Shown: in pieces, positions 31,882 through 41,764 of the stretch
How the letters are laid out: each line of letters starts with the position of its first letter
Position numbering within the stretch: position 1 is the first letter of the stretch
From: Zea mays
Lineage: Eukaryota > Streptophyta > Magnoliopsida > Poales > Poaceae
DNA length: 64,000 nucleotides
Direction of reading: 5' to 3'
NCBI RefSeq assembly: GCF_902167145.1
Contig: NC_050104.1
Location: forward strand, 12,980,001 to 13,044,000
Notes under the pieces: model-generated
Databases searched by the model: none
The model's input: the letters and a program-made list of their open reading frames with translations, nothing else
What the model was told of the DNA's origin: nothing
Made by a program: the position numbers and the translations under genes

Positions 31882-34628
31882 TGTAACGCCCCGAATTTTG
31901 CAGTTAAATTTTTTCTTTTCTTTACTCGCCAAAATTCGGGCGTTACCTTTTCTTTTTCTTTTTCCCTTCGCTAAACCTTGACCTTTTCCAAAGTTCTAGC
32001 GGGATTCGGTTTGGATTTCCCGTGTAAGAAAAACCCTAAATACTTTATGTTGTTTGATGCACCATGTCGAACCTTGCATTTCTTTTGATTGCTTTGAAAG
32101 TGCAAATGCATTCATGTAGGAAGATCGGATTTCGAAAATGAGGAGAAGATCTTTTCTTTCTTTTTCTCTCTCTTTCTCTCTCCTCTTTTTCTCTCTCTCC
32201 CGCGCCGTGGGCCGACCCCGGCCGGCCCAGCCGCCCCTGGCGCCCCCCTGGGCCCAATAGGCCCATGCCGCCCCCCCACCTCCACTTTTTCCCCAAACCC
32301 TCTCCCTCTCCCTCTCATTTTCTCTCATTCTCTCCCTAGCGCCGCCCCTACCCCTGCCCTAAGCCGCCGCCGCCCCTTGCCCCGTCGCCGATCGGCCGCC
32401 CCGCTCGGCCGCCCCGCCCCGTCCCCGTCCCCGTCGCCGGTGAGGCCCCTCCCCCTCTCCTCCCTCCCCCATTCCCCCTCCCCTTTTCCCCTCGCCGCTC
32501 GGCGCCATGGCCGCCGCCATGGCCGGCTCGCCCTGGCCGCCCGCCCCGGCCGCCTGGCCCCCTGGCCGCCGCCCGGCCGCCTGGCTCGGCCGCCCGCCTG
32601 GCCCCTGGCCGCGCGCCGCCCGGCCGCCTGGCTCGGCTGCCCGCTTGGCCGCCTGGCCGCGTGCCCGCCTGGCCGCGCGCCCCTGGCCGCGCCCCGGCCG
32701 CCTGGCCCTTGGCCGCGCCCCCCTGGCCGCTCGGCCGGCTCAGCCGCCCCGGCTCGGCCGCCCCTGCGCGCCCTGCCCCCGGCCGGTTCAACCGCCCCTA
32801 GGGCCGGTTCAACCGCCCCCCCCCCTCTGTTTTTTTTTATTTTTTTTATTTTATTTTATTTACTTTCTGTGATCATAGCTATTTTATTTTAGGTAGGCTA
32901 ATCATTGTTAATGTTATTGAAATATGAAGCTTAATTTAAAATTCCGTTATGCTAGTTGATTTATGTAGTTAATTGTTTACCTCGTGCAATGTTGATCAAC
33001 TTAAAATGATTAGGTTTCCATTAGTGTATATGTAACAGAATTCTTTTGTTAAGAACCAATTGTAATTGATCGTTAGTGCATAAGATTTAACCCCCTGCGA
33101 GACCCTTTCCCGTTTCTTTCTAACCATAACAAATGCAATGTCAAATGTCATACTTGATGCATATTCGCTTTACTTGTTCCCTTGTATGGTGTACTGTTCT
33201 TTTGTATTAAATATGTGGATGTATGTATGTTTGCGCTCGCATAGAGAACGATCCGGTCGAAGAGCCCGAGGAACTCGCAGGAGAAGCCCCTGAGCAGCAG
33301 TCGTTTGGTGGAGGCAAGTGTCCTTTGACCTATCTCTGTCCTATTCATTCTTTAATTCACCCCCCGCATTACACCTTTATACCTAAGGATTGACTAGCTT
33401 TTGTTATCCATGTCCTTGTTTACCTATTTGGGTTGGATTATTACTGTTTAGCTTTATGCTATTGCTCAACTCTAATCAATGAACATGATGAGATTATCTA
33501 TGATACGCTGTTTTCCCTTCTCTTATTATGATGTTGTACTTGTGGTATTCAAGGGGGCTCGAGCGGTTTCTCGAGTGCCTCTCCGTAAGGACCTGTTCTA
33601 TGGATGACCGCCCGGGAAAACAGTGCAACCATGAGGGTGGAATGGGGTGCCCTTAGCTGAATAATTAGATGATCCGGGGTGTAGTTCACTTAGCCGTCGT
33701 GCCGTCAATGGGGCTCGGTGTATGCGGCTCGCTCTGCCAAGTTTGGGTTCGCCCCTTGGGGAGGAGTGCGGTGCATTTAGGAAACCTAACGGGTGGCTAT
33801 AGCTCCGGGGAATCTTTGTAAAGGCTACGTAGTGAAACCCTGCCTATTCACCTTGGTAGTGTTTAAGGGTTTGATCGGCCCGAGGCAAGAGGGAATCACG
33901 GCTTGTGGGTAAAGTGCACAACCTCTGCAGAGTGTTATGAAACTGATATATCAGTCGTGCTCACGGTTATGAGCGGCCAAGGGAGCTCCAGTGATTAGTG
34001 GTACTTGATCAGAGACATTGTGGTACAGGTGGTTATGAGATTGATGGTTTTGGTTATGACTATGGTGCTGGTAAGTGGTATTCTTTCCGTTTGGAAAGGG
34101 TACATCGGGTTAATAACTTGGGTTAATGCTAAAACTTGGCTTTCTACTAGTAAATAATAATCTGACCAACTAAAAGCAACTGCTTGACTTATCCCCACAT
34201 AAAGCTAGTCCACTACAGCCAAACAGGATACTTGCTGAGTATGTTGATGTGTACTCACCCTTGCTCTACACACCAAACCCCCCCCAGGTTGTCAGCATTG
34301 CAACCACTGCTCAGGCAAAGATGAAGCTGTGGAAGGAGACTTCCAGGAGTTCCAAGACTACGACGAGTTCTAGGTGTGGGTTAGCGGCAACCCCCAGTCG
34401 GCTGCCTGTGAAGGCCGCGTTATCTACGTTTCTTTTCCGCACTTTGATTTATTGTAAGAACTATATGGACGTCTCAGACGTATGATGTAATCGACTATTT
34501 CCCTTATTAATACCATTTTGAGCACTGTGTGATGATGTCCATGTTATGTAACTGCTGTGTACGTGAATAACTGATCCTGGCACGTACATGGTTCGCATTC
34601 GGTTTGCCTTCTAAAACCGGGTGTGACA
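31882..34628 (+). repeat. E6 3' LTR (2747 bp)
   Basis: Near-identical to the 5' LTR: hairpin at 31883-31946, GC tract about 32527-32810, shared module about 33603-34003. Poly-C runs are shorter and an extra CTCGGCCGCCCCG-like unit occurs near 32404. Confidence 0.93.
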
Positions 34629-34633
34629 GGTAA

Positions 34634-35498
34634 CCAGTCGTATAAGGTGAATATCCAAGGGTAAGATAGAATCTGTCAAGATGAGATATATATGGGTGAG
34701 ATAGACTACAAGATGTAGGTTAAAAGTTTGTTTGTTGTTAGATGGGAATAGATCATATTCGTTAGAAGGTTATGATATAAGCCAAGTGGTTGGGATAAGT
34801 ATGCTTGCTAGAACAAGACAAGTCTCTATGAATAAGACATAATCTTTTGAGATTAGTTAGATCTAGTAGGATAGGGTAGAGTCTTTTTCGAGATAAGATG
34901 GATCTATTAAGGTAAGAAAGAATCTTTTAATATAAGAGAGAATCATTTAAAATAAAAGAGAATCTTTTTTTAAGATAAAATGGATCTATTAATATAGGAG
35001 AGTATCTTTTAAGATAAGAGAATCTATTAAGATAGGAAAGAATCTTTCAAGATAAGATTGATCTATTAAAATAGATACACTTCAATGGAGAGTAATCTAG
35101 GCTGTTTAGTTATCTTATGAATTCTATTTATGCCTATATGTATATGCGGATGTAATTGTGGACATTACTCCACAACTCATCACACTCAATCAAAGATCCA
35201 AATCAAACAAGTATCATAAGAACAAGCATTTCAAGCATATAGATACAAAAAAATAGTTTTTTTCCTAAGAGTAGGTCTCCTATTCCTAAAGGTCACTTTT
35301 AGGCACAGGACTTCAAAGTGTGAAATCCACATTTGTCTTTAGAATGAAAAGGTAAGAATAATCAGAGTAAGCGGAATTAGATGAGAAAAGATCAAGAAAA
35401 GTTTAGAAAAGAATCAGAGTAGCAAGGGTAAGTAAGTATTGGTTGTCCAGTTCTATCTAGGTTTCGTCCTACAGTCAACATTCCTCTGATACCACTTC
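34634..35498 (-). other. E5 internal region, 5' side
   Basis: Leader of E5 on the minus strand. No ORF supported. Between about 34860 and 35095 lies a degenerate repeat of roughly 30-40 bp built on AAGATAAGATGGATCTATTA and AGAGAATCTTTT. Confidence 0.7.
35484..35494 (-). promoter_or_regulatory. E5 primer binding site (tRNA-iMet)
   Basis: TGGTATCAGAG on the minus strand, four bases after the end of the right LTR (GTGTGACA); it fixes E5's orientation. Confidence 0.88.
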
Positions 35499-38400
35499 TG
35501 TCACACCCGGGTTTTAGGGGTCCAAAGCCCAGGCGCGAACATAATCACCAGGTGTGCTGGGACCAAGTCTCACACATATGATGAATCATGGCACAGGATC
35601 GAATGTCACATCTTTACTATATAACAGGAATTCTATACAAAAATAAATAAATAATTACATTATAAGGAGACAACGGTCCAGCAACCCAAAGTTGACTGGG
35701 AGACGACGGCCTAGATATCTCACGAACTCATCGCAGCATCCTCCATGCGCCTCATTCTGCGGTACCTCTTCTTGACCTGTGGGGGGGTGTGAGACAGCAA
35801 GAGTGAGCTCACATACGTTCATCGCTCAACAAGTTGTGGGGAATAATGTGCATGAACTCGCCAAAGGTGGGAGATCACGTGAAGTGTAAGGCTTACCAAA
35901 GAGGATGGTTAGAGCTGAGCATTGCTTTTAAAGTTGGTCAAAATTTTATTAGCAGTTACTAAGTATAAGTAAATACCAACCCAATTAAGTAGTAGAACAA
36001 AAGTAACATCATCACCTGCGATGCAATGCATATGACAAATTGAATTTAGTTCCATAAATTAATCATGTGAGGGTCCGAGCCGCTCATGACCGTGAGCACG
36101 GCTAGTATACCAGTTTTACACTCTGCAGAGGTTGCGCATCTTTACCCACAAGTCATGTTACCCATCTGCCAAGGGATCGCGACTTCCCATACACCTCTAC
36201 CAAGGAGGCGAGGCAGGGTAACACTACGAGGCCTTTACAAAGTTCCACTAGCTTCAGAAAACCCGCTACAGTTTATAGGAAGCTCCAATGCAGGAATCCC
36301 TTGCAGGACCGCCATCGCAGCAAAATCCTCCCGAGGGCCTCCCTACACTGACCACTCCCCTACTGCCCTTGCCCCTTTCGGGTAAGGTAGTCCTCCACTA
36401 GCTTTCCTAATTAATCAGCCAAGGGCGTCCCATTAAACCCTTGTGGTAGCACTGTTTTCTCGGGTGGTCGCTCCATGTTCCAATTAACATAATGATCTTA
36501 TCATGAACGATAAATAACAACGGATAACAAAAGTATAATCATGAGTAATGTATCTTCATACCCAAAACCACATAAAGCACTAGCAAGTACTACCCAAAAA
36601 GTTCAGTGGTAAACAAGGTATAAAGATAGACAAACTAGGGTAACCTATTGGGTCCCATCAAAATTAACCTATGCAGATCATTATGATTAATTAGAACATG
36701 AGTGGGTAAAAGAAGTGATCAAGGGCACAACTTGCCTGGGACTTGAGATTCCGGGTACCAGGATGATCTTCAGATGACACGTGTCCTCACTGCTAGTCGT
36801 AGCAATACAAACAAACATGTATAGGCAAAATTAACATTACACCAAACATAAGCACAAACTGAATAATAATAATCTAGGCGACATTACGAGATTGTAGAAA
36901 CAAGAACCACTAAATTCGGAGTTACGGTTAAGGAGTTATGGTTTTCCAAAGATCCACGTGGTTAAATATAGAATAGCCTAAGTGCAACATTTTAACCTAT
37001 ATTTCATGACAAAACAAAGTTGACAGATGATAATAAATTTTATTGTGAGACTAATGCAACTGGAATGGATCAAAACGGACTTAATATGAATTTTCTAGGA
37101 ATTAAACAATATCTAGGAATTATTTATACATTAAAAATCAATTTCTAAATTTATTTATTGAATTACTCGGGTCTCTGGTTCGTGCGCATAAAAACAGAAA
37201 ACTAGAGGGGCCTCTGCGCAAATAAACCTAAGACTCAGAGCACAGTAGCTAGGGACGGCGGGTTTTATTATGCAAAAGCCAAGGGTTTATTCGCAAAAGA
37301 GTTAAGTGAAGAGGTATCGTTGGATATGGGGCGCCCGATCCGAATCCTACGCCCACGATTAAATCGGCTCGCGTAGTGAACCGGTACACATTGCGGGCCG
37401 ATGGATTTAAATCCTCTGGTCTAGATTTTAATACATCGCGATCGAACACCATCCAACGATCCAACGATCCACGGCTGAGATGAGCTGGGCCGAACCGGTA
37501 CGCAACATCTAATCCTAACCGTCAACGCAAAGATCTACGGTCCAACCCTTCCCTTCCCCAGATCTAATCTCATCCGCTCAAACCTCATCAAACGGCCATA
37601 AGGCCATCTTCCACCTGGCAACACCCAAGCAGCGGCACCCACAACCCCGCGGCGGCAAGAAGCCCACCGGTGGTCACCGACCTCCACACCCCAAGCCCCA
37701 ACCACCGATTCAATCATCGATTCGTGCGGAGAAGAACAATGCGAACACCTGAGGGGGTACCTTTTTGGAAGAAACGGCAGGAACACTGTTGGCCACGGCA
37801 GGGAGCGGATGACGGTGAGGGAAGGGGCCCCGATGAGCGATTCGGTGAGTCGGTGTGCAAATTTGTCCAGGTGTTGCCAAGACGAGCTTCAGTACGCCCC
37901 GACAACAAATCAGGACCACACAACGGTCTGTAAGCAACGATGAAGACCCCGGACGGCGGTGGCGGCCTGAGCACCTACACTGTCAATTCACGGTGAACCC
38001 GTAGAGCGACCAAGGCAAGTCCCGGGCGGAATTTATAGGGGCATAGAGTCCGCGGAGAGATGAATTGCTGATTCCGCATGGCTGGCGCGGAGGTTGAGCC
38101 CCAGGATTTGCGGACGGCGTTGAGAGGATCTCGCGTGATTTCGTTGAGACGAAGTCTGGTTGGGGAGAACACCCGAGCGGAACCAGTCCCCGCGTGCGGA
38201 ATGAGGTCCCAGATCGGAGCAGGCCCCACCAGCGATATCCTCCACGAGTGCCCCGAAGAGGAGGGGTCGTTTGCGCCAGCTGGAGCCGCGAACCTTGGAG
38301 CGGCTGTTACAGCGGCGCCCGACCCGCGCGGATATGGAGGAAGCGGATGAATCCGACATCCAGGGCCCACATGGACGCGAGGGGAGTGAGCACGCGGTGA

Positions 38401-39071
38401 GAAGAGACGCGGCCCACGCGTCAGGGAGAAATACTCCATCCCACGCGTGATGGGAGGCTGGGCAGCGGGCCCCAATTGTCAGCCAGCGCAGGCCACGCGG
38501 TGAGGAGCCGACCAGTGGGGCATCGTCGTCAGTGACAGGGCGAGTGGCGGGCTGGCGAGGTGATGGGAGAGTGGGCCGAATTGTGCATGAGCGGCCCAGG
38601 TTAGTGTTTTTCTTTTATTCTTTTCCTGCTTTCTTATTCCAAATTTCTATTTCTATTTCCAAATTCAACTCAGATTTTAGGTTTAAAATTCAAAATAAAT
38701 TTAAAGTCAAAACTCCAATATGAATGTGACAATATCTTATTAATTAATTAATTTCCCTATTTAGACAAATGCTTTCAAATATAAAGCTCATACACACTAA
38801 AATAGAGAATAGGTATTTGAAAAATATCATTTCTAGTTTGTACTTTTCTTTAGTGAATAGTTATAAATATATTTCAATAAAGTAACAAATTTATATGGAG
38901 ATTATTTTAAATCTTTATTGGAAACATAATTATGTTATGTGGGGTTGTCCCACATGTAAGAAAAATTTTTATTGGAGGATTTTCTAGCACCAGAAACCTT
39001 TAGAGGGTTTATTTACTATTATTTTATTTATTAATTTATTTGTTTTTCAAAATGAGATTTTAGGTGCTACA
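35499..39071 (-). repeat. E5 5' LTR (3573 bp, right copy)
   Basis: Functional 5' LTR of the minus-strand element. TATA-like box at 38037-38031; shared module at about 36082-36482. Ends in TGTAGCACC on the minus strand at 39071, followed by TSD ACTTT. Confidence 0.9.
38031..38037 (-). promoter_or_regulatory. TATA-like box of E5 5' LTR
   Basis: CCCTATAAATTCCGCCC on the minus strand, also in the left LTR at 21194-21200. Confidence 0.55.
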
Positions 39072-39080
39072 ACTTTCAAT

Positions 39081-39092
39081 TGGTATCAGAGC
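39081..39092 (+). promoter_or_regulatory. E3 primer binding site (tRNA-iMet)
   Basis: TGGTATCAGAGC, two bases after the last bases of the E3 5' LTR (39077-39078), which resume after E5. Confidence 0.9.
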
Positions 39093-39126
39093 TCGGTGCT
39101 TCATTAGAGCCTAACCGCTCGAAGTG

Positions 39127-41730
39127 ATGTCGGGAGATCACGCCAAGGAGATGGAGACCGACGAAAAGCCCACTACAAGCCACGGGAAGGCTTCATCGGA
39201 AGAGTCCCGCAAAAAGGGAAAAGGGAAGGGGAAGAAAGCTTCTTCCCACAAGTCGCATCGGAGTGGCGACAAGGTAAAGAAGATGAGGAAGGTGGTCTAC
39301 TACGAGACCGACACTTCATCACCTTCCACCTCCGGCTCCGATGCGCCCTCCATAACTTCTAAGCGCCATGAGCGTAAGAAGTTTAGTAAGATACCCTTAC
39401 ACTACCCTCGCACTTCTAGACATACTCCATTACTTTCCGTTCCATTAGGCAAACCGCCAACCTTTGACGGTGAAGATTATGCTAGATGGAGTGATTTAAT
39501 GAAATTTCATCTAACCTCACTCCACAAAAGTATATGGAATGTTGTTGAGTTTGGAGCACAGGTACCATCCATAGGGGATGAGGATTATGATGAGGACGAG
39601 GTGGCCCAAATCGAGCACTTCAACTCCCAAGCCACAACCATACTCCTCGCCTCTCTAAGTAGGGAGGAGTACAACAAGGTGCAAGGATTAAAGAGCGCCA
39701 AGGAAGTTTGGGACGTGCTCAAGACCGCGCACGAGGGTGATGAACTAACCAAGATCACCAAGCGGGAAACGATCGAGGGGGAGCTCGGTCGCTTCCGTCT
39801 TCGCCAAGGGGAGGAGCCTCAAGGCATGTACAACCGGCTCAAAACCTTGGTGAATCAAGTGCGCAACCTCGGGAGCAAGAAATGGGATGACCACGAGGTG
39901 GTTAAGGTTATTTTAAGATCACTTATTTTCCTTAACCCTACTCAAGTACAATTAATTCGTGGTAATCCTAGATATACACTAATGACTCCCGAGGAAGTAA
40001 TCGGGAATTTTGTGAGCTTTGAGTTTATGATTAAAGGCTCACGGAAGATCAACGAGCTTGACGGTCCCTCCACATCCGAAGCACAACCGGTCGTGTTTAA
40101 GGCGACGGAGGAGAAGGAGGAGTCTACACCAAGTAGACAACCAATCGACGCCTCAAAGCTTGACAACGAGGAAATGGCGCTCGTCATCAAGAGCTTTCGC
40201 CAAATCCTCAAACAATGGAGGGGGAAGGACTACAAACCCCGCTCCAAGAAAGTGTGCTACAAATGTGGTAAGCCCGGTCATTTTATTACAAAATGTCCTA
40301 TATCTAGTGACAGGGGCGACGACAAGAAGGGGAGAAGAAAGGAGAAGAAGAGGTACTACAAGAAGAAGGGCGGTGATGCCCATGTTTGTCGCGAGTGGGA
40401 CTCCGACGAAAGCTCTAGCGACTCTTCCGACGACGAGGACGCCGCCAACATCGCCGTCACCAAGGGACTTCTCTTCCCCAACATCGGCCACAAGTGCCTC
40501 ATGGCAAAGGACGGCAAAAAGAAAAAGGTTAAATCTAAATCCTCCACTAGATATGAATCCTCTAGCGATGATAATGCTAGTGATGAGGAAGATAATTTGC
40601 GTACTCTTTTTGCCAACTTAAACATGCAACAAAAAGAAAAATTAAATGAATTAATTAGTGCCATCCATGAGAAGGATGATTTCTTGGACTCCCAAGAGGA
40701 CTTCCTAATCAAAGAAAACAAAAAACATGTTAAAGTAAAAAATGCTTATGCTCTAGAAGTTGAAAAATGTGAAAAATTATCTAGTGAGCTAAGCACTTGC
40801 CATGAGACTATAGACAACCTTAGAAATGAGAATGCTAATTTGTTAGCTAAGGTTGATTTTATTGCTTGTAATGTTTCAATTCCCAATCTTAGAAATGATA
40901 ATGATGATTTGCTCGCTAAGATTGAAGAATTAAACATTTCTCTTGCTAGCCTTAGAGATGAAAATAAAAAATTGCTTGCTAAGGCTAAAGATTTTGATGT
41001 TTGCAATGCTACCATTTCCGACCTTAGAAGTAAAAATGATATATTGCATGCTAAGGTTGTAGAATTAAAATCTTGCAAACCATCTACATCTACCATTGGG
41101 CACACTTCTATTTGTACTAGATGTAGAGATGTTGATATTAATGCTATTCATGATCACATGGCTTTAATTAAACAACAAAATGATCATATAGCAAAATTAG
41201 ATGCTAAAATTACTGAGCATGAACTTGAAAATGAAAAATTTAAATTTGCTCGTAGTATGCTTTATAATGGGAGACGCCCTGGCATCAAGGATGGCATTGG
41301 CTTCCAAAAGGGGAACAATGTCAAACTTAATGCTCCTCCTAAGAAATTGTCCAACTTTGTTAAGGGCAAAGTTCCCATGCCTCAGGATAACGAGGGTTAC
41401 ATATTGTACCCTGCCGGTTATCCTGAGAGCAAAATTAGGAGAATTCATTCTAGGAAGTCTCACTCTGGCCCTAACCATACTTTTATGTATAAGGGTGAGA
41501 CATCTAGTTTTAGGCAACAAACCCATGCTAAGTTGCCTAAGAACAAAACTCCTAGTGCATCAAATGATCATGACATTTCATTTAAAACTTTTGATGCATC
41601 ATATGTTTTAACTAACAAATCCGGCAAGGTAGTTGCCAAGTATGTTGGGGGCAAACACAAGGGATCAAAGACTTGTGTTTGGGTACCCAAAGTTCTTGTA
41701 TCTAATGCCAAAGGACCCAAAACCATTTAG
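39127..41730 (+). CDS. gag: Opie-type Sirevirus gag, intact (867 aa)
   Basis: ATG at 39127 (MSGDHAKEMETDEKP); the GTG just before it is not used. Lys/Ser-rich N-terminus; capsid region about residues 95-300 (FDGEDYARWSDLM, LASLSREEYNKVQGLKSAKE, IRGNPRYTLMTPEEV); zinc knuckle CYKCGKPGHFITKC near residue 377; acidic Ser/Asp runs; long coiled coil (about 500-690) with repeated LRxENxxLLAK units; Cys cluster CTRCRDVDINA; basic C-terminus. Alignable with E1 gag but with an enlarged coiled-coil section. No stop or frameshift, in contrast to the broken pol beside it. Confidence 0.92.
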   Translation: MSGDHAKEMETDEKPTTSHGKASSEESRKKGKGKGKKASSHKSHRSGDKVKKMRKVVYYETDTSSPSTSGSDAPSITSKRHERKKFSKIPLHYPRTSRHTPLLSVPLGKPPTFDGEDYARWSDLMKFHLTSLHKSIWNVVEFGAQVPSIGDEDYDEDEVAQIEHFNSQATTILLASLSREEYNKVQGLKSAKEVWDVLKTAHEGDELTKITKRETIEGELGRFRLRQGEEPQGMYNRLKTLVNQVRNLGSKKWDDHEVVKVILRSLIFLNPTQVQLIRGNPRYTLMTPEEVIGNFVSFEFMIKGSRKINELDGPSTSEAQPVVFKATEEKEESTPSRQPIDASKLDNEEMALVIKSFRQILKQWRGKDYKPRSKKVCYKCGKPGHFITKCPISSDRGDDKKGRRKEKKRYYKKKGGDAHVCREWDSDESSSDSSDDEDAANIAVTKGLLFPNIGHKCLMAKDGKKKKVKSKSSTRYESSSDDNASDEEDNLRTLFANLNMQQKEKLNELISAIHEKDDFLDSQEDFLIKENKKHVKVKNAYALEVEKCEKLSSELSTCHETIDNLRNENANLLAKVDFIACNVSIPNLRNDNDDLLAKIEELNISLASLRDENKKLLAKAKDFDVCNATISDLRSKNDILHAKVVELKSCKPSTSTIGHTSICTRCRDVDINAIHDHMALIKQQNDHIAKLDAKITEHELENEKFKFARSMLYNGRRPGIKDGIGFQKGNNVKLNAPPKKLSNFVKGKVPMPQDNEGYILYPAGYPESKIRRIHSRKSHSGPNHTFMYKGETSSFRQQTHAKLPKNKTPSASNDHDISFKTFDASYVLTNKSGKVVAKYVGGKHKGSKTCVWVPKVLVSNAKGPKTI

Positions 41731-41764
41731 GTACCTAAAGTCAAGAACTAAACATGTTTTGTAG

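Larger units (their letters stand above)
22866..34628 (+). mobile_element. E6: nearly intact Tekay/Del-type chromovirus (Ty3/gypsy) with extra orf0
   Basis: LTRs 22866-25611 and 31882-34628 (2746/2747 bp; about a dozen substitutions plus poly-C and one 13-bp length difference seen by eye); perfect TSD GGTAA (22861-22865; 34629-34633). Order: LTR, tRNA-Met primer site, orf0 (25866-26879), gag (27283-28242), zinc knuckle and pol (to 31845), polypurine tract, LTR. Pol ends in a chromodomain. The only defect seen in gag-pol is one TAG at 28240. It is the innermost and, by LTR identity, youngest insertion. An orf0 upstream of gag has been described for rice RIRE3/RIRE8-type elements, a plausible relative. 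Confidence 0.93.
18663..39071 (-). mobile_element. E5: large non-autonomous Ty3-like element (LARD type), split by E6
   Basis: Two 3.57-kb LTRs (18663-22234; 35499-39071) with a perfect TSD ACTTT (18658-18662; 39072-39076). Minus orientation is shown by a tRNA-iMet primer site beside the right LTR and a polypurine tract beside the left one. After removing E6 the internal region is only about 1.5 kb (22235-22865 and 34634-35498), with no gag-pol beyond a short N-terminal-like ORF, so it must rely on proteins from another element. The LTRs differ by about 23 substitutions by eye. LTR ends TGTAGCACC...GGGTGTGACA (minus strand) and a shared internal block relate it to E6. Confidence 0.88.
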
